Assembly (NCBI GenBank): GCA_004802725.1
Contig: SGPM01000022.1
Location: 81,412 to 145,411, forward strand
Direction of reading: 5' to 3'
Source: Antrodiella citrinella
Lineage: Eukaryota; Basidiomycota; Agaricomycetes; Polyporales; Steccherinaceae
Length of the DNA stretch: 64,000 nucleotides
Part shown: piece by piece, positions 1-11,785 of the stretch
Numbering within the stretch: position 1 is the stretch's first letter
Layout of the letters: each line of letters starts with the position of its first letter
Made by a program: the position numbers and the translations under genes
The notes under the pieces: model-generated
Database searches by the model: none
Seen by the model: the letters and a program-made list of their open reading frames with translations, nothing else
What the model was told of the DNA's origin: nothing

Positions 1-1788
1 GAACTAACCGCTCGTTTGGTATGTCTCATCTGTCCTTGACATATGAATGCGGTGTCTCATCTGCATCATGTAGTGCGAGACATACTCTCGTCTTGCCAAA
101 GAGAGTTTGGCAGCAGAAGAGGTCGACGGTCTTGCTGAGATGGAGATCATGGAACAGAGTGTTGGAGAGGACAAGACCTTCGCCGCCATGGGTGTCGCCA
201 AGACAATCGGCACGGTTCGTTCTACCGTTTTTCTTTGGCTGCAAAGCGAATATCGATGCATGCATTAGATTGTGGCTTCGGTCGATTCCTCCCCCGAGAT
301 CCTTGCCCAAATTCAGGAGATCATCATCCCGATGCTCGTCTTGACGCTAGAGAACAAGCTCATCGGTACGCGTCGTATAAATTTGAAAGTCGATTTTGGA
401 TGCTCAAGGGCATTTGTAGACCTCTACGACAATGTGTATGATCTCGTCGATAGCCTCACCTTCAAGCTGAGAACGATTTCACCCGCCATGTGGAGCGTTT
501 TCGAGTTGACATACAAAGTCTTCAAGGCCGAAGCCGTTGACTTCTTGGATGGTAAGCTTTCGTCACTCATATAACACAAAACTCACTTACGGGTATGACA
601 GAGATGCTTCCTTCCCTGGACAACTTCGTCTCCTACGGTACCGACATGTTCAAAGCCCGTCCAGACTACAGACAGATGGTCCTTGACATCTACACCACTT
701 CTGTAACCAGCGAACATCTGGGCGAGAACGACGCGGTCAACGGCTGCAAATTGGCTGAATCTATGCTCTTGAACTTGCGTGGACACATTGACGAGGTACG
801 GTCTATGCTTGCTTTTTGACAACCTTTATTAAGCGTGTGTCGTATAGCATCTCCAACACATCATCGCGACCTCGTTCAAGCTCGTGGACACTGCTGAGAC
901 TTTCGCCCTACGCCTCGCCAACCTCGAAGTGCTCATCAACACCGTCCTATACAACCCCGCCGCGGCTCTCCATCTCATGGAAACGTTCCGCTCCGGTGCC
1001 TCTCGCATCTTCTTCGACAAGTGGTTCGAGGCTATCGACACCAACGACCGTCTGCCTCGCGTGCACGACAAGAAGCTGACCATCATGGCGTTGTGCGCGT
1101 TGCTCGAGATGGACCCTACGGCTGTTCCGGTCCCCGTCCAGGAGATTTGGTCTGGTATTGTTGCGGGTGCGCTCAAAGTGTTCAAGGACCTGCCTCGGGC
1201 TATTGAAGGTGATTCATCTCGATCTGTAATTTGTGGCAGATGCTTATTCACATCGGATAGCACGTACTGCTTTGGAGAAGGCTTACCAGGATGATGACGA
1301 GGATGACGAGGATGATGACGAAGTCAGGCTATTGAACCTGAACGAAGAGGATGGTGAGTATTTTAATTGTTATGCTTTTATGAGGGCTTGACACATGTTT
1401 CTCTAGATGATGTTTGGGACGAAGACTCGGCTTACATTGAAATGCTTGCCAATGAGGGCGCTCGTCTCCGCGAGAAATCCGAGAAACAAGTTATCGGCGA
1501 TGACATCTCCGAGTCCTCTGACGAATCCGACCTCACCGAAGAGCTAGGGTACATCAGCCCCCTCGACGGTGTCGACGCTTACGTCTCTTTCAAACAAGCT
1601 CTGACGGGTACGTTGGCAGTTTTGTCGGTTGTCTTGCAGCGCACTGATAAAACACCACACATCTAGCATTCCAAATGAAGAATGGACCGAGCTACCAGGT
1701 GTCTACTACGTCTCTCAACCCGGACCAACAAACGCTGTTGATGGAAGTTATGCGAATTGCGGAAACGAATTCAGGAAGTCAAGCTTGA
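1..1788 (+). CDS. Importin-7/8-like karyopherin (Nmd5/Sxm1 type), C-terminal part
   Basis: Nuclear import receptor of the importin-beta superfamily; yeast relatives Nmd5 and Sxm1 carry cargo such as ribosomal proteins and TFIIS through the nuclear pore. The gene enters from the left edge, so the Ran-binding N terminus is missing. Joining exons across short introns (about 186-234, 367-420, 551-601, 796-849, 1208-1260 and others) gives one helical-repeat protein containing LTLENKLI-DLYDNVYDLVDS, FELTYKVFKAEAVDFLDEML, LANLEVLINTVLYNP and DKKLTIMALCALLEMDPTAV. These line up with the HEAT region of human importin-7 by eye. An acidic stretch rich in D and E (about 1288-1350) precedes the final exons, as in the family, and the frame ends at TGA 1786-1788 after IAETNSGSQA. 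The intron at 367-420 is chosen because it restores LENKLIDLY. The family call is firm; which paralog it is cannot be told. Confidence 0.9.
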
Positions 1789-1955
1789 GCTGCTCTATGT
1801 GTCTTGTCTTGTTAGTCGTGTCCTCACCTTAGTCGTTGTATCGTCCCCTTTGTAGGCTCATACTTGTATTGCCTTCCTTCCTTGTGTCTCCCTAATGCAG
1901 TCATACTTTCTCGGAGCATCTCAGCTAGTGCCACGCAACGGTGTCATTGTGACGC

Positions 1956-2591
1956 TATGGACCGGGACGTATGCTGCAACTGGGGCCATGTGCGGGCGTC
2001 TAGCCTCACGTAAGCGCTGTGGCGTGCCAGTATGTTCGTTGACTCTTTGACTACGATCTGTCGTTACATGTCTGACTTAGGCGTCGCTCGCAGCATCTCG
2101 GACAACAAGAGCAACTTGAAAAGCTGCGCATTACGGTAAATACGCTGGTCGACGCGCAATCGCAACTCCAAGCCACCGTCAACAACATCGCCCCTGACGT
2201 TAGGCTTGAGCGCGTTAAGGCAGAGTGAGTTCAAAGCTTCGCCCTGAAGTCCACGTTCATAACGTGTTTCGTATGCTTCAGGCTTACATTGCAACCAATG
2301 CGCCCGAAGAACGCCGCCGCTACAGCTAGTACGACGCCTCTCATTTACCCACTGGGCACCCCGGCAGATGTGTTAGCCAAGCTGCCTCAGACTTATATAG
2401 ACGCTTTCCGTATGATGAGTACGTGATTCTTTTCCACATTTTCCTGTATACTTTTGACATCGTCACCCGCAGATGATGAGGCATTCGACGCCCTTGGTGC
2501 CCTGGGTGTCCCCGTGGTAATGAATGCTGATGCTAAGCCTCTCGCCAGTTCCGTGACTACATCGGAGTTTAAACGTAGCCTGGGTGGATAG
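1956..2591 (+). CDS. Hypothetical small protein with a coiled-coil segment
   Basis: I do not recognise this protein. A splice from GTAAGC at about 2010 to the AG before 2081 joins a short first exon to a charged, helix-forming segment (EQLEKLRITVNTLVDAQSQL) and then to exons reading LIYPLGTPADVLAKLPQTY and EAFDALGALGVPVVM, ending TAG at 2589-2591. Introns near 2225-2280 and 2418-2472 have normal GT and AG ends. The start is uncertain: ATG 1956 works with the splice, while an ATG at 1895 opens a different frame that does not join to the downstream exons. It lies about 170 nt after the importin stop on the same strand. It could also be a remnant of a longer gene. Confidence 0.4.
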
Positions 2592-2777
2592 AGTAGACAC
2601 GCAGCGGCGTTCCGAACCAGCAGCCATATTTCTCTCCGCTTTCGAAGTCACCTGATGTTTCTTTACAATAGCCACTTCTTCAATCACCCATCATCCCGCA
2701 GGCCTTGACACGATCTTCCCCCTCATTCCCTGTCTGTTCGTCATTTTTCTCTGTAAGAATACCTGTAATACCAAAGA

Positions 2778-3099
2778 TGGTATGTTCCTTTTGTATTTAT
2801 CGCGCGCACTCCATCCTCTTGTCTCCCTTTGTTACGAATCACAATTCTGCCAGTGCGTCACACAGACTCATCAATTTCATCCAGGTTCGCCCATGTTCGA
2901 ATGTGATAGAATGCACGGCTGTTGATAGTAGACGGCGGCCACTCGTGGTACTTACTGGTACGGGGAGAAGTACAAGGGCGCGTTCTTCAACAAGCCTGCG
3001 GATGATCCGGATTTGGCGAGGGAGTTGTGGGAGACGACGAAGAGGTTGATTAAGAGCCTGAGGGTTGACTATGGAGTGTTGGAACTTCCGACGCACTGA
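2778..3099 (+). CDS. Short ORF resembling the tail of a short-chain dehydrogenase; possible remnant
   Basis: The last exon, after an AG at about 2934, reads TYWYGEKYKGAFFNKPADDP followed by DLARELWETTKRLIKSLRV and stops at TGA 3097-3099. The pattern of a glycine-rich lead followed by (A/R)-x-LWE-x(3)-RL resembles the C-terminal end of fungal short-chain dehydrogenases, but this is only a visual resemblance. An ATG at 2778 is followed directly by a plausible donor. No Rossmann TGxxxGxG segment is visible upstream, so the gene is either very short, mis-modelled or a fragment. It converges on the broken FunK1 gene on the other strand. Confidence 0.25.
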
Positions 3100-4683
3100 T
3101 GGTCAGCGTGAGGAATCGGACCTCGGGTTTTGGGACCCCTTTATAAATGCGGTTGAGGTATTTCTTGTGCGCGGTTTTCACATCGTTCTCGTCTGCGATG
3201 TCAGGTAGATATAGCGAGTTCGAGACGGGCTCCCCGCTGCTGTGACACACTGGATATGAGCATATGTAAACAGGCGTGCCGAAACCACCGGAGACAGCGG
3301 ACTACACGTTGGTCTCGTTCGACAGGCGACTCGTCTCTTGCCATGAGCTTTTGACTGCAGCTTTCTTCGGTCGCTCGTTCTTCAACCAACGAATATGAGG
3401 ATGTGGTTTGAACAATGTTGATGGAAACAACGGAGTGTAAAGTCGGATGGGCCGCGTACCATCTACAACAGAGTGAGTGACATGAATCAGCTGGCATCAA
3501 TTTGCGTACCCTGCTCGTCGTCCTTGTCCTTTCCCTTGCCCGCTACATCTACATCCATCCGTGGCTTCTTACGCACCGGCATCAATGTTTTCAATGACAC
3601 TTGCATTGTCCTCGCCGATTTTCGTAGAAAGCTTGAGCCGCCTGAGGTCGGAACCAGTTTCTCGGGATCCACCCTTTCCGAGTCGCTTATCGTCTCTATC
3701 ACAACACGAGTCACCCTCGTCGCCCGACCGCGAACGCAATCAGAGCTATGCAGGACTTTCTCGATGGTGCCGAACTCCAAGGGGGCCGGCAGCGCGTACT
3801 GAAGGTCGTTGCATGATTCCACGAACCCGACATCCCGAGGCGTCTTCCACAATAGGATGCTGAAGAATAGCTCACAAACAGCCTGAGAGGCCGAAACCGA
3901 GCGCGAAGATATGTTCAGGCCCTCATTCAGCTTGAGCCCGCCACGGTGGTACAGCAGGAAGGATAGCTCGGTTTTGTCTTGGTCGAAGGCCAGTACCAAG
4001 GCAAACACGCGGGAGGGAGCTGCATGAAAGAGAGCGCGTGAGTAGGTGGCACATTGTCGGAGGAGTGAACTTTTCGCCGACTTCGCATCTCCTGGGAAAG
4101 CCGCTCGTTGTTGGTCTTCTGTGGGAGGACTCCAATACAAGGCAGGAACTTGCACTGCATTGGGACCAGAATTGGGTGCTTCGAGTTTGTTGCCGCCCGT
4201 GAAATCCGGCTTGAGAGGAGCTGCTCCTGCGATCCCATCCCGAGTCTCCGTGTTGAACACGATGAATTTCAAGTCGGGGTACCACCTGTCCGACCGCTTG
4301 AGATCAGGGAGCGCCTTTCGACAGGCGTCGAGGCCAGCATTCACGCAACCGACAAAGGGCTTGTACGAATCAGGCTCCTTTGATGACTTGTGGCGGTATT
4401 TTGGCCAGGATTTGGCCGCTTTGTCAATGGCTTTGCGGATTTCGGAATGGGTGATATCGCAGTCGTAGTCTGCAAGTGGAAACGTCCCTTGTTCCCATGC
4501 CGGACCGAGGTGTTCCACACGACCAGATGCTGGTTCTTTCAACCTCTTTGGCGAAAGCATCAGTGCCAAATGGCTACTCTTAAACTCCCAGGTGTGTTCA
4601 GAGATCTCCTCTCCCATGATTTTCTCGTGCTCGGCTTGAAATGTGTTAGACAGCGGCTTGCCCGCAACCTGTGCATTAGCCAC
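3050..4683 (-). pseudogene. FunK1-type (fungal-specific) protein kinase gene, truncated with an in-frame stop
   Basis: The long first exon (about 4683 to 3523) encodes the N-terminal region typical of basidiomycete FunK1 proteins: a helical lead, then LLRQCATYSRALFHAAPSRV and ALVLAFDQDKTELSFLLYHR, corresponding to the family's beta-rich segment before the kinase fold. A 47-nt intron with the donor near 3525 joins it to GTRPIRLYTPLFPSTLF and KAAVKSSWQETSR, the conserved kinase lysine region. The same frame then hits TAG (about 3310-3312 region) directly before SAVSGGFGTPVYICS, which continues the homology. Beyond that, no HRD-type catalytic loop or DFG-like motif is found before the reading ends near 3050. 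The reading frame is open upstream to about 4768 with no ATG, so the start is unclear too. Known family members act as putative Ser/Thr kinases; this copy cannot encode an active one as written. A sequencing error could explain the stop but not the missing catalytic half. Confidence 0.75.
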
Positions 4684-4739
4684 CTGCGAGGACCGCTTGC
4701 GCGATGACGGGCGTGTGGATGTTGAGGAGATGATCTGGA

Positions 4740-5718
4740 TTGGAACTGAACGTACAGTACAGGAAAAGGACTATGTGGGATTAATCTCCTTCGACCGAAT
4801 GACCTCGGTGCGTTAACGGGTGATGACTGTGAATCCGTGAGTCCGTGACAATAAGTTGAATAACAAGATGGTGTTCGTAATTATGTAGAGCGGTTTGGCA
4901 AGAAGGCTCCGCATTTTTGGTGGTGCTCGGCTTTTCCCGACGATTGCCTCAGTCTGAGAGGACTTCCGGACCCAAATTCACCCAACTGCATATTCTGTAT
5001 CAGTGTACTCAGATCAACTCCCCGACTCCATCCGGAACGGTGTACTGAGGCTGGCACTTCAGCCAATGAGAATACGGAACATTGCAGCAGGCATCTCACC
5101 CGACCAATATATTGGCGCAGACGAAGCAAGATGCCCTGGTCATGAGTGGTACGCAAATGTATCCTGCGGCGTTTTTCATATTGCTGACTTGTTGCAGGCG
5201 CTGCAGCAGTGACTGCCCTTGGGTACCTTGGTGTTCCGGTCATCCAAGGCAACACTAGTGCTGCCCGCCTCCGTCAGCTCTATGAGGCTGCCGTAGTAGT
5301 TGGTGTCCTGTGGCAATATTTCCCATTTCGCAGTCCTCCCTCCCACCATTCTCCTGCGGCTGGACTGCACTGGTACGTGACTCTTTTTGACGTATAGCTG
5401 TTGCTCAGAGTCTTGACGTCCAACAAAGAGGAACACGCTCAAGATGCATTAGCACGTCTTCAAGGGGTCAAACCAGCTCCCGGCGCAAATCCTACAGTCC
5501 AATTTCGAAACTTCATCGTCATCTCAATAGAGCAGTAGCGGCAATACGGGCATGCGACGTTTGCATGCAGAGAGTATGGCATAGTTGGTCGTGTCGCCAG
5601 TAGTTGGACCTTGTATTTTTCTTGAGCACATCTTTCACAACTGCTGCAGACTCTAATATCACGACCATCATGAGAGTTTGACAAGCATGAGAGAGAGAGC
5701 ATATATTCAACGGACACT
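4740..5718. other. Intergenic stretch with weak coding hints
   Basis: No convincing gene. On the + strand an open stretch around 5200-5320 reads TALGYLGVPVIQGNTSAARL and LRQLYEAAVVVGVLWQYFPF, which looks protein-like, and a short open run ends at about 5538. I could not join these into a gene or place them in a family. They may be exons of an unrecognised gene or a decayed one. Confidence 0.3.
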
Positions 5719-7222
5719 TCAGCTACGGGCCTGCATCCGTCTACCTCTGCCTGGCCTGTTCGCGCCTCCACGTCCACCGCCGCCTCCACGTCCACCGGCT
5801 CCGCCTCGACTGCCGCCCCTCCCACCCCTCCCACCACCTCTTGCGCCGCCTCTGCCCCTCCCGCCCCTTTCACCGCGAACGAAATCATCCGTAGAATCCT
5901 TCGTGTTCTGCTTTGATCTCTTACCAGCACCACCACCGAAGCCAAACTTCTGGTCGCGGGCGTGACGGGGCAGACCGCGTTTTCCTGCGGCGGCGCCGCT
6001 GCGAGCGCGTTTTGAGGGGTGGTCGGAGATGGCATCCTCGACTGCAACGTCGAAGTCCTCGTCACCTTGGCCGTCCATCGCGCCTTTGCGTTCTGAAGCG
6101 AATGTGATTAGTCCTCGTTCAGTCTGCGTAAGTATAAGGAAACATTTACTTCGCTTGAGACCCTTCAGTCTCTCGTCCATATCCTTCTTGCTCTTCTCGC
6201 GCTCCTTGATTTTCTCCACTTGCACTTGCTTGCCAAATTTCTTTCCTTCCCTCTCCTTCCGCTTGTCCTCGCTCTTTTTGATCGTTGCGCTCTCGTCGAG
6301 GAGACGTTGGCGGATACGCTCCATGTGCGAGTCGGACTTGACCATCTCAGCAAAGTAGTCTGAAGGTCGGGTGAAGGGGAGGTTGTGTTTGGCAGCCATG
6401 GATCTTGCAACGGTTGCCCCTTGCAGAGCTTGCTTGTAGCTGGAAAATACGATGAGTATGCCGTCCGAGCGATACTGCAAAGTGGAGACTCACAAAGCAA
6501 GTTCACGGTTCAGGTCGTCGTCAACATCGACGTCAATAGTATCTGAGTACGTGACAGCCAGTGTTTCCGTCCAAGGTATTGAAGGATCGAGCTTAATGAT
6601 GTCTCGTATCCGTTCGAGGGCAATCTATTCGAGACACGGTAATCAGTAGCCGAGCAAGAAGAAAATTACGAGCACTGACTTTGTTGTCAATCTCGAGTTT
6701 TTGTCGAGGGACAGTGTCGTCTTCCACTGACTCTACCTCGTCCAGCGCAATGTCTTGTTCCTCCTCCTCTTCGTCCTCATCATTTTCACCACCCTCCGTT
6801 TCCTCGTNTTCATTTTCACTCTCCTCTCCCTCCAAGTCATCTTCAGAACCACTTACTGCCTCGTCTCCCTCAACATCAAGTTCTTCATCACTTCCCACAT
6901 CTTCGTAGTCGTCGTCGTCCTCATCTTCGTCTTCCTCGCCAGTCAACGCGCGCAGCTCGGCTTGTGCGAAGTCGTCGAGCCCGTCCTCCCCTAACGCTGC
7001 CATCAACTTAGCCATCCCAGCCTCATCGACTTCCTCGTCTTCTGTTGCGTCGTCGTCATGATCCTCTTCGTCCTCTCCAGCGGGGACATCTTCGACAAGT
7101 GCAGGCTCGGGCACTTTCTCCTTCGTTTTCGTTTTCACGACCTTGACCACGTTGGGTTTGGCAGCGACGGGTTTGGGCGACACTTTGGGCGCGCTTTTCT
7201 TGGGTTTTCCTTCTCTTGTCAT
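5719..7222 (-). CDS. EBP2: rRNA-processing protein EBP2
   Basis: Nucleolar protein needed for 27S pre-rRNA processing and 60S ribosomal subunit assembly. The N-terminal third is low-complexity acidic (runs of E and D, about residues 45-165), containing one ambiguous base (N at 6808). The core is diagnostic of the family: YKQALQGATVARSM, PFTRPSDYFAEMVKSDSHM, RIRQRLLDESATIKKSEDKR and KKFGKQVQVEKIKEREKSKK. The C terminus is an RGG/GRGG-rich tail (about 5735-5870) that should bind RNA. There are three introns, near 6684-6625, 6493-6438 and 6149-6094, with GT-AG ends; splicing at the middle one gives ELAF-YKQAL. The ATG at 7222 is followed by the lysine-rich MTREGKPKKS. It is divergent from the TRIR-like gene. 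Confidence 0.93.
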
Positions 7223-7700
7223 GATGAAAGGGTGAATGGGGTATACGCGAAAGAGGTCTGCAGAATTGCAGTCGTTGGAATTGGAAGATTTCTGAGTGTA
7301 GCAGAATGAGATTGGCGCCAGATCACTGACCGATCTAATCTAATCTAGCACTTATGCTAACATTGCTGTTTTTAAGCAGTTGGTACGACAGCCATTCGCA
7401 TACCAACGTAGGTCCTTGGAGTTTGCTAAACATCTTATACACGCGGATCGTATTTCTATGAGTAATGAAAGCAGCAGGAGTGGAGAGATTCGTTCAGAAC
7501 GTGATAATGTGAAGTTATTCAAGTAAATAATCACCTGTGGATAAATATTCGTGAATTTCATGTGGAACGTACCTGACTCCAGTCACACCTCGTCTTTATT
7601 TCAAGTTCTTCGCCACTGCACTATTTTCTATTCTCTACTCATCGAGTTCATCCCATTTCCGACTACTCACTTGCTTGTAGAACCCCTCAGCTGCCGCCCT
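7223..7700. other. Divergent promoter region between EBP2 and the TRIR-like gene
   Basis: 478 bp between two head-to-head start codons, so it must hold both promoters. It includes pyrimidine-rich tracts just before the ATG at 7701. I see no TATA box at a convincing distance for either gene and no gene of its own. Confidence 0.5.
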
Positions 7701-8356
7701 ATGTCGAACACGCCGACACCTCAGCCATCCAGCGGGTACGCTTCCCCGAATCCCTCATCATCTGCAGGAACACCCCCCTCGTCCAGACCTAATAACGCTG
7801 CTGCTCATGCTAAGACTAAGCCTACCAATGTGTTTTCTAACGATGGCTCTTTCTTGCAACGATTTCAGCACCTGAAGAAGGTACGTTATCGACCAGGGGC
7901 GTGTCTTGTACAATACCGAGTTGACCGACATTTAGGATGAAGAAGAGAAGAAGAAACAGGAGGAAGTCCTAGCAAGGTGAGTAGTCTGAATGCCGTAAAA
8001 CGCTAATCTCGAGATATTGATTCTTGTCGTTCGGTCTCGTGTTGCAGAAAACGGCAATTCGACAGTCGCTTTGTGAGTTCGCCTTGGCTGCATCACCGTG
8101 GACTTTTATTGACCTCTCCGAATAGAAAGCGAGGGGCAAGCGTCCTTCACCCGAATCTGCGGACGATGAGGCTGTGACCGAGAGTCCAGCGAAGAAGACG
8201 AAGACCGATGCACCTCTTAGTAAGTCATGCTGTGTACACGTTGTCGATGTATGGTGCGTTAACGATTCTCCAGCGCAATACGAGAAGGAGGTCAAGAGCT
8301 ATGCCGGTCGAAGTCTGAAGGACAATGGCATCGGTGTGCGACCTCTCGTGAAGTAG
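7701..8356 (+). CDS. TRIR-like protein (C19orf43 family), about 120 residues
   Basis: Five exons encode a short basic protein. Two blocks match human TRIR, described as an exoribonuclease that binds telomerase RNA component: NVFSNDGSFLQRFQHLKK in exon 1 (human has a very similar NLFANDGSFLELFK block) and a C terminus YEKEVKSYAGRSL...RPLVK, ending with exactly the same RPLVK. Between them lie a lysine- and glutamate-rich helix and a nuclear-localisation-like PAKKTKTD. The ATG at 7701 is the first in frame and the stop is TAG 8354-8356. Introns lie at about 7881-7935, 7978-8046, 8073-8127 and 8220-8272. The family call rests on the two end blocks seen by eye; function in fungi is not established, so the RNase role is inference. 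Confidence 0.72.
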
Positions 8357-8593
8357 CTTGTACGTGCCTCCTTCGCTGTATTGCTCATTTTTCGTTGAGC
8401 CGTACTGACACCTCAGATTCTATCAGAGTAGCATTTCTCGTGTTATTATCCCGGACGTGGTCTCAGCGCAATTTCGGCATCGTGTACTATCGCAATCAAT
8501 GAACAATGAATGAAGTTACAAGCAGTCAATACAAACAAACCAAGAGCGTCACCGTGATTACACGTATTCTTCCCTTGAGCTCCGGGCCCAAAT

Positions 8594-9734
8594 TTACACT
8601 CGGATTTTCTGAGTATATTGGGTGAACGAGCACCGTCCTTGCAGTTCGTCCCGGTGTGCATCCCAGCTACACTGCCCAGCTATTGTTCCAATGGGACACA
8701 CAAAGCGCAATGTGCCGTTTCGGAGGACCGAGTCTTTCGGGGATGGCCCTGCCGCCAGCGCCTTCTCAATGGCTGACATGTTCGTCCAAGGCATACACGC
8801 GTAGATGTGGAGCACCGCAAAGACGACCTGGTCCAAGACTGATCGGTAGCGGAAGTTGACTGGCCAGATGTTCGCGGCGTGGAGGTATTCGAAGAAGGTC
8901 AAGCCCAAGGACAAGACCTCCCATGGTGGTCGTACGATGTGGAATACTTCGAGTATACTGATGATGATGTCGGCTTTGTGCGGAATGCCGTTGACCTTGC
9001 ACATCGTTTGCTGACAAGCTATACAGTCTATGGCGCAGGGCATTGCATGGACCGAAGAGGTGGCTCGAACAGATATGTGCCTCCGCTGAATGGTCTTGGA
9101 ATTTGCATTGCTCTGGATGGTCCCGCAACTTGAGCTAACGTCCTTGCATCCAACATCGGTAAACCCTGTCGATTGCTGTGGCGTCCGACACCAGCTGATA
9201 TTGCGACATTGTAGTATTGATAGGACTGCTGGTCCGTGATGAAGTATGGTTCCTAGCAAGAGGTGCGACTGTCTTGACCGCGTACGGCGATATCCTCGGT
9301 CGTGCAGCCTTGGTGCGTTTCACGAACTGTGATGCCAAGTCTCTTTGCACTGGCGCCAATGCTGAAGATGTTGTGACTTTCATCGAATGACCATTTGCAT
9401 AGGTCGATGTATCCTCCAGGACGTAAGGCGCGGCGGAGTAAGCATTGTCATCGACTTCTTGGACGTTCTCCTCCACTGGCGTTGGCGGTTCCTCCATGTA
9501 GGGCATCACCGTGAACACGTCGACATCTGCGACGTACACTGACTCTCTTCCCTCATCTTCTAAGTTCATGACCACTGTGGCCACCTGCGTATTTTGATCT
9601 CGATCTTCTGCACCTCTGTTTTGCGTATCGAGAAAGTTCTCCGACGAAAGCTGAAATTTCGAGGGCGTATGGGTCGCAGTCGGGTGCGTTGTTGAGCTGA
9701 TGTATGGGATGGGAGGTTGTTGCAGGTTGGACAT
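8594..9734 (-). CDS. Hypothetical protein, two-exon model
   Basis: I do not recognise this protein. Exon 1 starts at ATG 9734 (MSNLQQPPIPYISS) and is Ser/Thr/Pro-rich and acidic, looking disordered. A plausible intron of about 112 nt (9139 to 9028) brings it into frame with a second exon reading CIACQQTMCKVNGIPHKAD, then IIISILEVFHIVRPPWEVLS and PVNFRYRSVLDQVVFAVLHI, ending at 8594. The C-terminal half is the conserved-looking part: hydrophobic and aromatic with no clear full-length membrane helix. An alternative start at 9810 (MAEAVMVGMAVSFTAG) is in another frame. It is divergent from NOP56. Gene existence is likely, exact structure uncertain. Confidence 0.45.
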
Positions 9735-9993
9735 TCGACGGGTCTACTTGTATAGGGATGTGGCCTGCGGTGAAGGACACTGCCATGCCCACCATGACAG
9801 CCTCAGCCACTGCAAAGGTGTATTAGTGTTTGTTACTGGAATGACCTTTGTTATTTCAACTTATCGCGGCCAAAGCCGTTTCCGTGTGAAATTAGTTACG
9901 TTATGCTAATAAACAAATCTATGAATGCAAGCGCCCGCTACGAAAAAGTTTGTGAAATTAGCGACGGTCTCTTCATTTCTGGGACTGGCAGCC

Positions 9994-11785
9994 ATGGCCT
10001 CCATACAGATTCCACCGACACACGCTCTTTTCGAGTCGGCCTCTGGCTATGCCATCTTCGAGATCAAACTCCATGAAAAAATTGGCTCGTCGTCCAAGGA
10101 GGTCGGGAATGCCATCGACGACTTGGGCAAGTTCGGGAAAATGGTCTCCTTGCTGAGTTTCGTACCGTTCAAAACGGCCGCGCATGCTCTGCAGAACGCC
10201 AACGACGTCTCCGAAGGTGAGGGGACCTCTTTTCACAGTCCAATCGATACTAATTTCATGTCTAGGCATCGTGAGCGAGCACCTCCAGTCCTTCCTCGAG
10301 CTCAACCTGTCAAAAGCTTCCAAAAAGTCTCCCGTATGCCTCGCAGTATGGGACCCCCCTCTGGGTGCCTCTATCCGTCAGGTCATTGATATCAATATCA
10401 ACACCGACTCCCAAGACATTCTCCGCGGGATTCGGCTCCATGCGCCCAAGCTGCTCAAAGGCATGGATGCAACCGACATTGCGAAGGCCCAACTCGGTCT
10501 CGGTCATTCGTACTCCCGCGCCAAGGTCAAATTCAACGTGAACCGTATCGACAACATGATTATCCAAGCCATTGCCCTCCTCGACCAGCTCGACAAGGAT
10601 GTCAATCTGTTCTCGATGCGGATACGCGAGTGGTACGGTTACCACTTCCCCGAACTCGTCAAGATCGTGCCCGACAACTACCAGTACGCCCGTGCGGCGC
10701 AGTTCATCGGTGCGAAGGAGGAGTTGACGGAGGATAAGCTGGAGGAGCTCGCAGCGATTTTGGAGGACGATGCAACGCGTGCGCAGAACGTCTTGGATGC
10801 TGCAAAAGGGTCTATGGGTTCGCAGCTGAGCGAGCTTGATATGCTCAACATCAACGCGTTTGCGACGCGAGTTGTTTCCATCGCGGAGTACCGCAAGTCC
10901 CTGACGGCGTACCTCGCGGAGAAGATGAACCAAGTCGCACCGAGTTTGACGGCTTTGTTGGGAGAGAGGATCGGTGCGCGGTTGATCAGCCACGCGGGAA
11001 GCTTGACGAACTTGAGCAAGTACCCTGCAAGTACTGTGCAGATTCTGGGGGCGGAGAAGGCGTTGTTCAGAGCATTGAAGACAAAGGGAAACACACCCAA
11101 GGTGCGCAGTTATTGGTTTTTTTTACTCCTCGCAGCAAAGCTGAATGTGTTCTATAGTACGGTCTGATCTACCATTCAACCTTCATTGGCCGTGCGGGTC
11201 CCAAGCACAAAGGTCGCATCTCTCGTTTCCTCGCCAACAAGTGCTCAATAGCCTCCCGTATCGACTGCTACTCCGACAAGCCGACATCCGCCTTCGGTGA
11301 GGCGCTCCGCCAACAAGTCGAGGAACGCCTTAACTTCTTCGAGACCGGCGAGCCTCCCGCCAAGAACGCCGACGCGATCCGCAAGGTTCTCGACCAGCTT
11401 TCGCTGGAAAACGACGGTGCAGATGATGACGATGCTATGGACGAGGACGGACCCGCGTTGACGACGCTTGAGGCGACGCCGAAGAAGGACAAGAAGAAGC
11501 GGAAGCATGCTGACGACGACGAGGGGATGGACGTTGATGAGGATGAGGATGAGGAGGCTCCTAAGAAGAAGCAGAAGCTGTCGAAGGAGGAGAAGAAGGC
11601 GTTGAAGAAGGAGAAGAAGGCAGCGGCTAAGGCGGCGGTAGCAGCGGAAGAGGTGAGTACATCCTAAAGTTGTCCTGGCTGACCTGAACTGACCGTGCTG
11701 TGCTTTATTCTAGGATGATGACGAGCCTGCGAAAGAGAAGAAGGCTAAGAAGGCGAAAAAGGAGAAGAAAAAGAGTGCGGAGTAG
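9994..11785 (+). CDS. NOP56: Nucleolar protein NOP56, box C/D snoRNP core
   Basis: Core protein of box C/D snoRNPs, which guide 2'-O-methylation of rRNA and pre-rRNA processing in the nucleolus. The N-terminal domain starts [20 protein letters not shown]. The central coiled coil and Nop domain follow, with [36 protein letters not shown] residues (10611-10665), and the RNA/15.5K-binding block containing [39 protein letters not shown] and [20 protein letters not shown]. The tail is the usual KKxK/E-rich segment ([17 protein letters not shown]). Four exons; introns near 10217-10264, 11101-11157 and 11652-11713. ATG 9994 is chosen because it has a gccATGG context and matches the family length; an in-frame ATG at 9925 would add 23 mostly hydrophobic residues. 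Stop TAG 11783-11785. Confidence 0.95.

Noticed and set aside
2463..2687. Minus-strand ORF opposite the small coiled-coil gene
   Set aside because: No homology, and it overlaps better-supported plus-strand exons.
5678..5965. Plus-strand proline-rich ORF
   Set aside because: It is the antisense shadow of the RGG-rich tail of EBP2.
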